From Lachnospiraceae bacterium (GTDB lineage Bacteria > Bacillota > Clostridia > Lachnospirales > Lachnospiraceae), in assembly GCA_024684085.1 (NCBI GenBank), contig JAIKXM010000016.1, positions 1-64,000 on the forward strand: a stretch of 64,000 bases of DNA, written 5' to 3'. The position numbers and the translations under genes are program-made. Positions within the stretch are counted from its first letter, which is position 1. The number at the start of each line of letters is the position of its first letter. The notes beneath the pieces were generated by a model. It did not search any database. It was given only the letters and a program-made list of their open reading frames with translations, and was not told the DNA's origin. This document shows positions 17,882 to 27,718 of this stretch, piece after piece.

Positions 17882-17915
17882 ATTAAAATAGCAGCCTCGA
17901 AGCTGCTATTTTAAT
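17882..17915 (-). terminator. Terminator of the 6S RNA gene
   Basis: A perfect 14-bp inverted repeat (17882-17895 and 17902-17915) with GC-rich apex GCAGC/GCTGC and a U-rich descending arm on the minus strand. It directly follows the 6S RNA 3' end. Confidence 0.85.
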
Positions 17916-17916
17916 T

Positions 17917-18098
17917 ACCTGGGTCAAAGCCCTGAATTTTGACTCCTAGCATCGAGCCAGGTGGGTTACCGCAAATAGAATTCTGTCTACCACTGCTATT
18001 ATGCATTCGCACGGAGGCCTGACATAGCTCTAAAGATATAGGATTCCCATTTAAAGTAATTGTAGGTTCAAAATATCAGGAAACAATCACCTCAGGTT
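17917..18098 (-). ncRNA. ssrS: 6S RNA
   Basis: A spacer of 323 bases without open frames holds a minus-strand RNA of about 182 nt. It starts AACCTGAGGTG and ends CCCAGGTAA, so ACCTG and CAGGT close a terminal stem. Clostridial 6S landmarks, as I remember them, are AAATGGGAA, a CAGGCCTCCGTGCGAA stretch, GCGGTAACCCACCTGGCTCG and GCTAGGAGTCAA. 6S RNA binds sigma-A RNA polymerase in stationary phase by imitating an open promoter. A perfectly spaced promoter and a terminator frame the gene. Not verified with a covariance model. Confidence 0.85.
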
Positions 18099-18104
18099 AG
18101 GTAT

Positions 18105-18133
18105 ATTATAATATAATCACGCCGTTTTTTCAA
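18105..18133 (-). promoter_or_regulatory. Sigma-A promoter of 6S RNA
   Basis: TTGAAA (18133-18128), a 17-base spacer and TATAAT (18110-18105) on the minus strand. The predicted start, A at 18098, coincides with the terminal stem of the RNA. Confidence 0.88.
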
Positions 18134-18176
18134 CATATTCTACGCTTTTGGCTCAATGTATTCATCACCCGTAACA

Positions 18177-20090
18177 TCATCCGGCAATACTGTTACCCGT
18201 ATATAATTCATAGTACTTGCCATGAGCCTCGAGCAGCTCATCATGATCGCCTCTTTCGATTATCCGACCATTCTCAAGTACCATGATACAATCCGAATTT
18301 CTGACCGTAGACAATCTGTGTGCGATAACAAAGGTTGTCCTGCCCTTCATAAGCTTATCCATACCTTCCTGTATAAGCTTCTCTGTTCTTGTATCAATAC
18401 TTGATGTAGCCTCATCCAGTATAAGCACGGGCGGATTAACGATAGCAGCTCTTGCAATTGCAAGAAGCTGTCTCTGTCCCTGACTAAGGTTAGCTCCGTC
18501 GCCTGTGATAACGGTATTATATCCATCCGGCAGTCTTCTTATGAAGGAATCTGCATTTGCAAGCTTAGCAGCAGCCACAACCTCTTCATCCGTAGCATCA
18601 GGCTTACCGTACTTGATGTTCCAGGCAACCGTTCCTGTAAATAGATGGGTATCCTGAAGTACTATTCCGAGCGAATGTCTGAGATCAGCTTTTTTGATCT
18701 TATTGATATTGATACCGTCATATCTGATCTTACCGTCCTGAATATCATAGAATCTGTTGATCAGATTGGTGATCGTAGTCTTACCGGCACCGGTAGTACC
18801 GACAAATGCGATCTTCTGTCCGGGCTTGGCATATATATCTATATCATGAAGGACCATCTTATCCTCAGTATAGCCGAAGTCTACTTTATCAAGGACCACA
18901 TCACCCTTCCATTCTTTATACTCGGTCTCATCGGTATCCTTGTGATAATGCTTCCACATAAGCTTATCACCGGGATCTTCACTCGGTACATAGCCGTCAG
19001 CGGTCTCTTTTACATTAATAAGTTCCACATAACCGTTATCGGTCTCAGGCTCGGCATCAAGCAAACCGAATATTCTGTCAGCTCCCGCAAGAGCCATTAC
19101 TATACTGTTGATCTGCATAGATATCTGATTGATGGGCATATTGATGCTTCTGTTAAAGGTAAGGAAGCTAGCAAGAGCTCCGAGCGTAAGTCCGGTATAT
19201 CCCGAAAGAGCCAGGAAGCCACCGATTACGGCACACAGCACATAACTTAAGTTGCCAAGCTGAGCATTGATAGGTCCCAGTATATTGGAATACTTCATGG
19301 CCTTATCTGCACTTTCGAAGAGATCATCATTGAGCTTACCGAACTCTTCTTTGCATACATCTTCATGGCAGAAGACCTTAACGACCTTCATACCATTGAT
19401 CATTTCTTCAATATATCCGTTGGCTGCGCCGAGATTCTTCTGCTGTTCAACAAAGAATCTGCCCGATGCGCCGGCAGCCTTCTTGGTAGCCATCATCATT
19501 ATACCTATCATAAAGACAGTAAGGATAGTCAGCGGAACACTTAACACACACATACTTATGAACACGCTTACTATAGTGAATAAACTGTTCACAAACTGCG
19601 GAAGCGTCTGGGATACTATCTGTCTCAGAGTATCAATATCATTAGTATAGATACTCATGATATCTCCATGACTGTGGGTATCAAAATACTTGATGGGAAG
19701 CTTCTCCATATGTTCGAACAGATCATTACGCAAGTCTCTCATCACGCCCTGAGTAACATAGATCATGATCTTACCCTGACTGAACTGGGCAATGATACCG
19801 ATCAGATAGAATACCGCAACGCGCATCATCGCATGCAGCAGAGGCTGATAATCCGGTGTATCGGTATCCAGCAGGAAGGGAGTGATATAATCATCTATCA
19901 GACTCTTTGTGAACATTGTACCCTGTACTGAAGCCAATACACTTATACAAATCATTGTAAAAACAGCCAGTAACTGAAACTTATAATTCTTAAAGATAAG
20001 TCCCATCAGTCTGATGAAGACCTCTTTGGGATTCTTAACAGTAGGCTTCATTCCGCGAGGTGGTCTCATTCCGGGTCCCGGCATAATCAC
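18177..20090 (-). CDS. ABC exporter half-transporter, canonical ATPase subunit
   Basis: A fused transmembrane-ATPase half transporter of 637 residues: an N-terminal proline/glycine-rich lead, six transmembrane helices (about 40-330), then an ATPase domain with Walker A GTTGAGKTT, signature LSQGQRQ, Walker B VLILDEATSSID with catalytic Glu, and a switch His in IAHRLSTV. A charged stretch of about 40 residues with several Asp/Glu separates the domains. It overlaps the partner by four bases (ATGA), so the two form a translationally coupled heterodimer of the LmrCD/BmrCD/TM287-288 type. The substrate is unknown; family members export drugs, lipids or peptides. Confidence 0.92.
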   Translation of the reverse strand: MIMPGPGMRPPRGMKPTVKNPKEVFIRLMGLIFKNYKFQLLAVFTMICISVLASVQGTMFTKSLIDDYITPFLLDTDTPDYQPLLHAMMRVAVFYLIGIIAQFSQGKIMIYVTQGVMRDLRNDLFEHMEKLPIKYFDTHSHGDIMSIYTNDIDTLRQIVSQTLPQFVNSLFTIVSVFISMCVLSVPLTILTVFMIGIMMMATKKAAGASGRFFVEQQKNLGAANGYIEEMINGMKVVKVFCHEDVCKEEFGKLNDDLFESADKAMKYSNILGPINAQLGNLSYVLCAVIGGFLALSGYTGLTLGALASFLTFNRSINMPINQISMQINSIVMALAGADRIFGLLDAEPETDNGYVELINVKETADGYVPSEDPGDKLMWKHYHKDTDETEYKEWKGDVVLDKVDFGYTEDKMVLHDIDIYAKPGQKIAFVGTTGAGKTTITNLINRFYDIQDGKIRYDGININKIKKADLRHSLGIVLQDTHLFTGTVAWNIKYGKPDATDEEVVAAAKLANADSFIRRLPDGYNTVITGDGANLSQGQRQLLAIARAAIVNPPVLILDEATSSIDTRTEKLIQEGMDKLMKGRTTFVIAHRLSTVRNSDCIMVLENGRIIERGDHDELLEAHGKYYELYTGNSIAG

Positions 20091-21841
20091 ATACCTCCTT
20101 TCTCATCGAAGTCACCGCCGCCTGAGGTCTGTGACTCATATACTTCTCTGTATATATCATTACTTACCATAAGTTCATCATGTGTACCCATGCCGTTGAT
20201 CATACCGTTCTCCATAACGATGATCTTATCGGCATCCATCACGGATACGATTCTCTGAGCGATGATGATCTTGGTCACTTCCGGCAGCTCATTCTTCAGC
20301 GCTTTTCTGATAGAAGCATCAGTAGCCGTATCAACCGCACTTGTAGAATCATCAAGTATCAGCACCTTGGGATTCTTAAGCAAAGCTCTGGCAATACAGA
20401 GTCTCTGCTTCTGTCCGCCGGATACATTGCTTCCGCCCTGTTCAATATACGTATTATACCCATCGGGGAAATTCCTTATGAAATCATCCGCGCAGGCCTT
20501 CTTGCAACAATCAATGCACTCTTCTTCGGTCGCATCGGCACGTCCCCAGCGAAGATTATCAAGTATGCTTCCGGAGAATAATGTATTGACCTGAAGCACG
20601 ACAGACACACTGTCTCTTAATGTCTCAAGGTCATATTCGCGCACATCAACGCCACCGACAGATACGCTTCCGCTCTGAACATCATACAATCTGCTTATCA
20701 GATTGATCAGTGATGTCTTGGCCGATCCCGTTGTACCGATTATACCGACCGTCTCTCCGGATCTTATATGCAGATTGATATTCTTAAGCACGGGTTCCGT
20801 GGCATTCTTATCATATACAAAGCTGACATCTTCGAAATCGATATCGCCGCTTTTCACTTCCGTCACGGGCGAATCCGGATTGGCTATGGAAGGAGTCTCT
20901 TTGAGTACTTCATATATTCGCTCAAGACTCGCTCCTCCAATGGAAAACATAACGAAGATTATGGATACCATCATCAGTGACATTAAGATATTCATGCAAT
21001 AAGCAAGAAGACTCATAAGTTCACCGGTCGTAAGCGTATTGCTTACTATCATCTTTGCACCGATCCAGCTTATGAGCAGAATACATGTATATACCGTGAA
21101 GCTCATAATGGGACCGTTATATATAACATTATTTTCGGCTTTTACAAAGATATCATAGATATTGCCGCTTGCCTTTTTAAATCGTGAGATCTCATCTTCC
21201 TCTCTTACGTAAGCCTTTACAACTCTTATAGCCGACACATTCTCTTCAACCGAATTATTAAGCTCATCGTACTTCGGGAATGCCTGTCTGAAATACTTCA
21301 TTGCCCTTCTGATGATCAGAAAGAGCGAGAACGCAAGGAAGATCACGGCAACAACATAGATCGAAGCTATTTTGCCATTGATCATAAAAGACATCACAAG
21401 CGCACAGATAAGCGTTCCGGGCGCACGCATCATCATCCTCAAGAACATCTGATAACCGTTCTGAATATTGGTCACATCGGTCGTCAGACGTGTGATCAGA
21501 CTCGCCGTACTGAACTTATCAATGTTGGCAAATGAAAAATTCTGTATATTGTCGAACATGGCTCGCCTCAGATTCCTTGCCAGTCCTGTGCTCGCCTTTG
21601 CTGCGAACACACCGCCGAGCAGTCCGAACAACAGTCCCAAAAGTGCCACGACTATCATAAGTCCGCCCGTCTGCACGATATGACCCATATCACCCTTGTT
21701 AATGCCTTCGTCGATTATCGAAGCCATAAGATAGGGGATCAGGATATCGCATAATACTTCAAGCAGAATAAAGAACGGCGTTAACAGTGACGCCTTCTTA
21801 TATTCCCCGATCTCACTAAGTATCCTCTTAATCATCTGCAA
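20087..21841 (-). CDS. ABC exporter half-transporter, degenerate-site subunit
   Basis: The 584-residue partner of the preceding gene: six transmembrane helices followed by an ATPase domain with Walker A GTTGSAKTS and signature VSGGQKQR. Two catalytic positions are altered. Walker B reads VLILDDSTSAVD, with Asp instead of the catalytic Glu, and the switch-loop His is Gln (IAQRIVSV). This is the known arrangement of heterodimeric exporters with one inactive ATP site. The first gene of the pair, it follows pepP by 18 bases. Confidence 0.92.
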   Translation of the reverse strand: MQMIKRILSEIGEYKKASLLTPFFILLEVLCDILIPYLMASIIDEGINKGDMGHIVQTGGLMIVVALLGLLFGLLGGVFAAKASTGLARNLRRAMFDNIQNFSFANIDKFSTASLITRLTTDVTNIQNGYQMFLRMMMRAPGTLICALVMSFMINGKIASIYVVAVIFLAFSLFLIIRRAMKYFRQAFPKYDELNNSVEENVSAIRVVKAYVREEDEISRFKKASGNIYDIFVKAENNVIYNGPIMSFTVYTCILLISWIGAKMIVSNTLTTGELMSLLAYCMNILMSLMMVSIIFVMFSIGGASLERIYEVLKETPSIANPDSPVTEVKSGDIDFEDVSFVYDKNATEPVLKNINLHIRSGETVGIIGTTGSAKTSLINLISRLYDVQSGSVSVGGVDVREYDLETLRDSVSVVLQVNTLFSGSILDNLRWGRADATEEECIDCCKKACADDFIRNFPDGYNTYIEQGGSNVSGGQKQRLCIARALLKNPKVLILDDSTSAVDTATDASIRKALKNELPEVTKIIIAQRIVSVMDADKIIVMENGMINGMGTHDELMVSNDIYREVYESQTSGGGDFDEKGGM

Positions 21842-21859
21842 CTCTCCATTTATAATCTG

Positions 21860-23638
21860 TTACTTAACCTCTCCGGTCGCTTCCAGAAGCCACTCGGCCT
21901 CATCACTATCCATCAGAGGAAGCAGTTTATCACATACCGCCTTATGATATTCGTTGAGCATCCTGATCTCTGACTTATCAAGCAGATTCACATCCACGCA
22001 GTCAAGATCGATCGGCACAAAGGTAAGCGGTTCGAATCTTAAGAACTCACCGTCCTCCGTCTGAATATCATCGGTTACAAGAAGCGTATTCTCGGTTCGG
22101 ATACCATACTTATCCTTAACATACACACCCGGTTCATCTGTTACCGTCATCCCGCTCTCAAGTACCGTCTCCGGCATATTGGGATTATATCTCCATCTGA
22201 TATTCTGCGGACCTTCATGAACACTGAGACAATATCCCACTCCATGACCTGTTCCGCACTTATAATCCATTCCATGCTCCCACAGCGGACTCCTTGCAAG
22301 AATATCAAGATTCCTGCCCGTACATCCCTTCAGAAAGTGAGCATTCATAAGCCTCAGCATTCCCTTAAGCACATATGTAAAAGAGATGCGCTCTTCATCC
22401 GTTATCTCACCGAGTGCAACAGTCCTCGTCACATCAGTCGTCCCGCCGTAATACTGACCTCCGCAATCCGTCAGCAGAAGTCCTTTATTATACACAGAAC
22501 TGCAATCGTTCTCCGTCGCCTCATAATGCATCATCGCGGCATTACCTTCATAGGCACATATCGTATCAAAAGAGAGACCAAGGAAGCCGGGAATACCGGC
22601 TCTGTATTCATCGCACTTCTTACCTATCGTATATTCCGTCTCACCTGTAAGATCCGAAGTCTTAAGGTATCTAAGATATCTTGTCATTGCGAGTGAATCA
22701 TACAGAAAGGATTTCTTCATATTCTCAATCTCGATATTATTCTTCACAGATTTCATCAGATCTATGACATTGGGAACAGACTTAATCTTAGAGCCATCCT
22801 TAATGCACTGCCAATATCTGTAGGGCATACTATCTTCGCTTAACATAGTCGGTCCTTCATAAGGATAATCCTTGAGGAAGTCTTCAATCTCTTCATAATC
22901 GCACAGAGCAACCCTGTTGGACACAAGATAAAGCCTTATATCCTCGCTTACGGCCTTGTTCTGAAGGAACAGGAAAGTGTTCCCGCCACCCACAAAGAGG
23001 AAGCTGAATGCCACCGGATTGCACCTGATATCGTTCCCTCGCAGATTAAGAAGCCACATTATATTATCAAGCTTATTCTCGAAGAACTGCGTACATTCCC
23101 AGTCATTCATCTTATCCTGCAACTCTATGAGTTTATCGTAATATTCCCTTCCGGAATACTCATTATCCAGTACGAAGATCGGCGCCGCAGTGCGTTCCGG
23201 TCGTTCATTCCATATCTGATCCAACGGATCTTCTCCGTCATAGAATATCACATCAGGCTCAGCCTTCTTAATCTTCCCTATAAAAGAAGCCGTGATCGAA
23301 TCTCTGTCAAAGGCAAATATACGTCCCTCCTCCAGCAACTTCTTAAGATGATCCGATACACTTAATACACCCTTCTCGCCCATCTTCATAAGCTCAAAAC
23401 CGCTGTCCTTAAGCTCCTTCTCAGCCTGCACAAAATACCTTCCGTCAGTCCAGAGCAGAGCCTCATCCATAGTTACGACAACAGTCGCATTGGAACCCGT
23501 AAAGCCCGTAAGCCATTCTATCTTCTTATAATGATCATCAAGGTATTCGCTGTTATGAGGATCGGAATTGGTCAAAAGATATGCATATATACCTTTACTG
23601 TTAAGAAAGTGTCTAAGATCTTCCAGTCTGCTGTTCAT
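21860..23638 (-). CDS. pepP: Aminopeptidase P family (Xaa-Pro) peptidase, M24B
   Basis: The 592-residue length fits the three-domain form (two creatinase-like N domains plus a pita-bread catalytic domain). Metal ligands are visible: two Asp in LLTDCGGQYYGGTTDVTRTV, His in GTGHGVGYCLSVHEGP, and Glu in TDEPGVYVKDKYGIRTENTL. It removes an N-terminal residue preceding proline, probably in the cytosol as no signal peptide is present. The gene is on the minus strand, back to back with gltA. Confidence 0.93.
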   Translation of the reverse strand: MNSRLEDLRHFLNSKGIYAYLLTNSDPHNSEYLDDHYKKIEWLTGFTGSNATVVVTMDEALLWTDGRYFVQAEKELKDSGFELMKMGEKGVLSVSDHLKKLLEEGRIFAFDRDSITASFIGKIKKAEPDVIFYDGEDPLDQIWNERPERTAAPIFVLDNEYSGREYYDKLIELQDKMNDWECTQFFENKLDNIMWLLNLRGNDIRCNPVAFSFLFVGGGNTFLFLQNKAVSEDIRLYLVSNRVALCDYEEIEDFLKDYPYEGPTMLSEDSMPYRYWQCIKDGSKIKSVPNVIDLMKSVKNNIEIENMKKSFLYDSLAMTRYLRYLKTSDLTGETEYTIGKKCDEYRAGIPGFLGLSFDTICAYEGNAAMMHYEATENDCSSVYNKGLLLTDCGGQYYGGTTDVTRTVALGEITDEERISFTYVLKGMLRLMNAHFLKGCTGRNLDILARSPLWEHGMDYKCGTGHGVGYCLSVHEGPQNIRWRYNPNMPETVLESGMTVTDEPGVYVKDKYGIRTENTLLVTDDIQTEDGEFLRFEPLTFVPIDLDCVDVNLLDKSEIRMLNEYHKAVCDKLLPLMDSDEAEWLLEATGEVK

Positions 23639-23804
23639 GGTCGCAATCTTCCCTTCAGGTTATGGATAACACTCAAAGATCGTATATTCAAATGTATACT
23701 ATCTTCAGTTACCGGTCTTTTTTAATTATAATCATCTTTACTTAAAAACTGAACTTATAAATTATTAAAAAACTATTAAAGTTTCGGTTATGCCTGTTTT
23801 TAAC

Positions 23805-23834
23805 TTGTTCTAAGCGTTTTGTTCATGGTAAAAT
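23805..23834 (+). promoter_or_regulatory. Candidate sigma-A promoter of gltA
   Basis: TTGTTC (23805-23810), an 18-base spacer and TAAAAT (23829-23834) stand about 45 bases before the gltA start. Confidence 0.6.
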
Positions 23835-23880
23835 CAAAAAGACTGATAATTGAGAAATGAACCAAGAGGGGATGTATTTA

Positions 23881-25245
23881 ATGAGTGAAAAATTCTATTC
23901 TACCATCACGCCCGAGATCGAAAGGTTGAGCAATCTTTGCAACTATAACACAACCATAGATCCCGATCTTTTTACCAAGTATGATGTTAAGAGAGGATTA
24001 AGAGATCTTAAAGGACGCGGTGTTCTTGCCGGTCTTACCAATATCTCAGATGTTAGAGCTACCAAAATCGTTGACGGCGAGACTGTGCCCGATTACGGTA
24101 CTCTTACTTACAGGGGATATAATATCAAAGATCTTTGTAACGGATTTTCAAACGGAAGGAAGTTCGGTTTCGAAGAGTCTACCTATCTTTTGCTTTTCGG
24201 TAAGCTTCCCAACAGTGAAGAACTGACTGCTTTTTCCAAGCTGTTATCAGATTACAGAACTCTTCCCACAGGATTTGTGAGAGATATCATAATGAAGGCT
24301 CCCAGCAAGGATATGATGAATACCCTTGCCAGAAGTGTTCTTACATTATATTCATATGATGACAATGCCGATGACACTTCAATGCCCAATGTTTTGAGAC
24401 AGTGTCTTCAGTTGATAAGTCTGTTTCCGCTCTTATCGATCTACGGATATCATACATACAGCCATTATCATGACGGTAAGAGTCTGATCATTCACAGACC
24501 CGATCTGTCTCTTTCTACAGCAGAGAATATCCTGCATATACTCAGAACCGACAGTTCTTATTCAGAGCTTGAAGCCAAGATACTTGATCTGTGTCTTGTT
24601 CTTCATATGGAACATGGCGGTGGTAACAACTCTTCTTTCACTACTCATGTTATTACTTCTTCGATGACCGATACATATTCGGTTGTGGCAGCAGCCATCG
24701 GATCTCTTAAGGGTCCCAGACATGGTGGTGCCAATATCAAGGTTGTTCAGATGTTCGAAGACATGAAAGCCAATCTCACCAACTGGGAAGACGAAGCAGA
24801 GATCACCCGCTATCTCAAGGCTCTTCTTAACAAGGAAGCCTTTGACAAGCAGGGCCTTATCTATGGTGTAGGACATGCGATCTATTCCAAGTCGGATCCG
24901 AGAGCCGAGATCCTGCGTACCTTTGTAGGTAAGCTTGCTGAGGAGAAACATATGGAGAAGGAATATGAATTATATTCCACGGTTGAACGGCTTGCTCCAC
25001 AGATCATTGCAGCTGAACGTCAGATGCATAAAGGCGTGTGTATCAATGTGGATTTCTACTCAGGGCTCGTATACAGCATGCTCGATCTTCCTCTTGAATT
25101 ATATACTCCCTTCTTTGCAATGGCTCGTATCTCCGGATGGGCAGCTCACCGCATGGAGGAGCTTAATAATAACGGCAAGATCATCAGACCTGCATATAAG
25201 ACCTTATGTACAGATCAGGAATATGTGGCCCTGGAAGACAGATAA
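23881..25245 (+). CDS. gltA: Citrate synthase
   Basis: ATG 23881 is chosen since GAGGGG lies nine bases upstream; in-frame ATGs at 23857 and 23872 are before or inside that site. The 454-residue protein has citrate synthase landmarks: catalytic His in LHMEHGGGNNSSF, His in LKGPRHGGAN, and Asp in NVDFYSGLVY. It condenses oxaloacetate and acetyl-CoA, here probably for glutamate synthesis through a partial TCA cycle, since no other TCA genes are nearby. The N-terminal 55 residues differ from the E. coli type and resemble the longer clostridial form. Confidence 0.95.
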   Translation: MSEKFYSTITPEIERLSNLCNYNTTIDPDLFTKYDVKRGLRDLKGRGVLAGLTNISDVRATKIVDGETVPDYGTLTYRGYNIKDLCNGFSNGRKFGFEESTYLLLFGKLPNSEELTAFSKLLSDYRTLPTGFVRDIIMKAPSKDMMNTLARSVLTLYSYDDNADDTSMPNVLRQCLQLISLFPLLSIYGYHTYSHYHDGKSLIIHRPDLSLSTAENILHILRTDSSYSELEAKILDLCLVLHMEHGGGNNSSFTTHVITSSMTDTYSVVAAAIGSLKGPRHGGANIKVVQMFEDMKANLTNWEDEAEITRYLKALLNKEAFDKQGLIYGVGHAIYSKSDPRAEILRTFVGKLAEEKHMEKEYELYSTVERLAPQIIAAERQMHKGVCINVDFYSGLVYSMLDLPLELYTPFFAMARISGWAAHRMEELNNNGKIIRPAYKTLCTDQEYVALEDR

Positions 25246-25252
25246 CAAAAGA

Positions 25253-25276
25253 GGAAGCAATTTCCTATTACAAAAA
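25253..25276. repeat. Dispersed terminator-associated repeat, copy C (hairpin half only)
   Basis: Contains AGGAAGCAATTTCCTATTAC, identical to the hairpin half of the copy at 37480-37549. The CGCGAGTTCGCATCC half is missing. It runs into the bidirectional terminator of gltA. Confidence 0.75.
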
Positions 25277-25312
25277 AAGCGAAACATATGAATTTCATAT
25301 GTTTCGCTTTTT
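25272..25312. terminator. Bidirectional terminator between gltA and a chemoreceptor gene
   Basis: A near-perfect palindrome AAAAAGCGAAACATATGAA/TTCATATGTTTCGCTTTTT with U-runs on both strands. It serves the convergent genes gltA and the chemoreceptor. Confidence 0.93.
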
Positions 25313-25381
25313 TATTATTCTTAAGATATCGATTCAGATACGATCAATATCTTCTCAGAGTATACAAGTCTGTATCTTATC

Positions 25382-27583
25382 TTACATTGTGAACTGACTG
25401 ATAGCTTCGCTAAGAGCCTCAGATTCGATACCAAGAGATTCAACCGCCTTCTTAAGAATGTAGATCTGCTCGGTCTGAAGAGCTGTGCTCTCCTGCATGC
25501 TGGCTGCAGCTTCCTGATTATTCTCAGATACTTCGGTCATACTATTGATCATCTCAATAGAACGATCCTTGCTGTCTTCCATTCTCTTAAGGATAAGAGT
25601 GATATCAGAAAGTGAACTGATAAGATTCTTAACGCTTTCTCTAACAGCTGCGAATGATTCTGCAGTTGCGCTCATCGCACGTGACTGCTCTCTGATAGAC
25701 TCAGATGCTGCCTCTGTTATCTTGGCAACGGTAGTCTTCTTCTCATCTATTCTCTCAACTATTTTCTTGATCTCTTCAACAGCTTCAACTGTCTGATCGG
25801 AAAGCTTCTTGATCTCTTCGGCAACTACTGCGAAGCCCTTGCCCATTGCACCAACATGAGCAGCCTCGATGGAAGCATTGATAGCAAGCAGAGCTGTCTG
25901 ATCGGATACGTTATTGATACTCTCAACGATCTGATTGATAGCATTAGTCTCATGAGACAGATCATTAACCTTAACAATCAGATCTTCTGTGATCTCAGCT
26001 GTCTCTGAAGCCTTATCTGACAGATCATGCATATAACTGATACTTTCACCAACTGTTCTTCCTGCACCTTCTGCCACTTCTCCGGCAGCCTTGGCATCTG
26101 AGTAAACAGCCTCGATATCTCTTGCAAGACCTCCGATGGTATCACGGCAGTTATTGGCATCAAGAGTCTGCTTTGTTACGCCGTTGCTAACCTGTACGAT
26201 CCTTTCATGCACATTGTCTGAAAGACTTACCAGCGTATCCGTCGTATTGGCAACGGTCATACCGGCCTCAGCCACTTCTCCGGAACCCTGATTTGTCTTC
26301 ATGATAAGTGATCTTACATTCTCTATCATGTGTTCCAGCTGTCTGTTCAGCTGAACGAATTCCTGATCTTTACTGGGCTTAACAACTACATTCAATCTAC
26401 CTGCAGCGACTTCATTAAGTGCAACGGTGATATTGCGGATAGCTGTGATAAGTCTCTTAAGGATCCAGATACTGAGTACTACAGACAGAGCAACTGCAAC
26501 AAGGATTATTATTACCGAAAGTATTCTGATATGTGATACCTGCTCAGATATCACCTTCTCAGGGATTCTACTACATACAACAAAACCGGAATTTTCAAGC
26601 TTATGGAAAATATACAGGTATGAATCCCAACCATCCTTAGCATAGAAAGATGTTGCCTCATCCTCAGAAGCTACGAAATCATCATACTCTGACATATCTC
26701 CGAAAAAGAACTGCTCATCTGTTGAAGCAATCTGCTTCTTGTCGGTTGTGATAAGGGCACACATAGCACCTTCATCCATATCCATATCAAGGAGAGGCGC
26801 CTTAACGGCATCCATCTCGATATCCATTATAACGACACCGATAGGATTGGACTTCTTATCTACCATATTCTTCTGAAGAGCAAAAGCATAACTGCTGGAA
26901 TCATTCTTGGACAATTCATCAAGAGCCGTATGCTTGCCGACATAATTAACGTCTTCTTCGCTCTCAAGCTGAATAGCACCGTCATCCGACTGTGAATAAG
27001 TCTCGAAACTCGGCACCTTCAACATACTGTCAGATATAAAATTATCCCCGTAATCTGCCAGCACGTAAACCTTGCTGACAAATTCATCTGAAAGAGCGGA
27101 AGTAAGGATATACTTTTTAACATTCGATGATATCTTTCTCTCCGAAAGAGGATCATCCGCATAAGAACCACGGTAATACTTCTTAACAGTATCATCATAA
27201 GTGATCTGGCTTACTCTGATAGAAAGATTGGTGATAAGCAGATCATAATACTCTGCGGTCTTCTGAATGGTATTCTGCATGGATACCTTGTATCTGTCTA
27301 TAACGGCCTTACGAGCCATATTGTAAGAAAGGATACCTGAGACAATAATAAGCACGCAGGGAATTAAGAATCCCATCAAAAGCTTGAACTTAATACTGCC
27401 CACATGCAGATCGGCTTTTTCTGTGATAAAGTCTTTGATCCTGGTATAGATCTTTTTGAAGAAGCCGGCGATCGCCGCAAAAACCTTACTGTTTGTCAGT
27501 TTTGCAAACAGCCCCTTAAGAGGAAACTTAAACTTACGCTCAGTCTTCTCTTTTTTTGTAGTTCTTTTTCTAACCATAAGCAT
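25382..27583 (-). CDS. Methyl-accepting chemotaxis protein with extracellular sensor domain
   Basis: A 733-residue transmembrane chemoreceptor. An unusual basic cytoplasmic lead of about 65 residues precedes transmembrane helix 1 (about 67-86). A Cache-like sensor of about 255 residues follows, then helix 2 (about 345-367), HAMP and the signalling domain. The hairpin tip is recognisable ([30 protein letters not shown], broken here as [15 protein letters not shown] and [18 protein letters not shown]). It should signal to CheA/CheW, which are not in the window; cheR is at 37.6 kb. The ligand is unknown. RBS GAGAGGTAGGA supports the first ATG. Confidence 0.94.
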   Translation of the reverse strand: MLMVRKRTTKKEKTERKFKFPLKGLFAKLTNSKVFAAIAGFFKKIYTRIKDFITEKADLHVGSIKFKLLMGFLIPCVLIIVSGILSYNMARKAVIDRYKVSMQNTIQKTAEYYDLLITNLSIRVSQITYDDTVKKYYRGSYADDPLSERKISSNVKKYILTSALSDEFVSKVYVLADYGDNFISDSMLKVPSFETYSQSDDGAIQLESEEDVNYVGKHTALDELSKNDSSSYAFALQKNMVDKKSNPIGVVIMDIEMDAVKAPLLDMDMDEGAMCALITTDKKQIASTDEQFFFGDMSEYDDFVASEDEATSFYAKDGWDSYLYIFHKLENSGFVVCSRIPEKVISEQVSHIRILSVIIILVAVALSVVLSIWILKRLITAIRNITVALNEVAAGRLNVVVKPSKDQEFVQLNRQLEHMIENVRSLIMKTNQGSGEVAEAGMTVANTTDTLVSLSDNVHERIVQVSNGVTKQTLDANNCRDTIGGLARDIEAVYSDAKAAGEVAEGAGRTVGESISYMHDLSDKASETAEITEDLIVKVNDLSHETNAINQIVESINNVSDQTALLAINASIEAAHVGAMGKGFAVVAEEIKKLSDQTVEAVEEIKKIVERIDEKKTTVAKITEAASESIREQSRAMSATAESFAAVRESVKNLISSLSDITLILKRMEDSKDRSIEMINSMTEVSENNQEAAASMQESTALQTEQIYILKKAVESLGIESEALSEAISQFTM

Positions 27584-27606
27584 TCCTACCTCTCTTCATT
27601 GTCCCC

Positions 27607-27628
27607 CGGCAATTTGAATTTATATTTA
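27607..27628 (-). promoter_or_regulatory. Tentative motility-sigma (sigma-D/FliA) promoter of the chemoreceptor
   Basis: Minus-strand TAAA (27628-27625), a 14-base gap and GCCG (27610-27607) resemble the TAAA-N15-GCCGATAA consensus used for chemotaxis genes. The last four -10 positions do not match, so this is weak. Confidence 0.3.
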
Positions 27629-27718
27629 GCGAACACATATCTCATATGTATGTATCCGCAAATATACAGTTGTTCCAAAAAGAAAGTACAATAAGTCATG
27701 CATGAATGACAATTTCTA

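Noticed and set aside
27680-27718. Terminator between thrC and the chemoreceptor gene
   Set aside because: The only inverted repeat (GTCAT/ATGAC) is too short and AT-rich to support a call.
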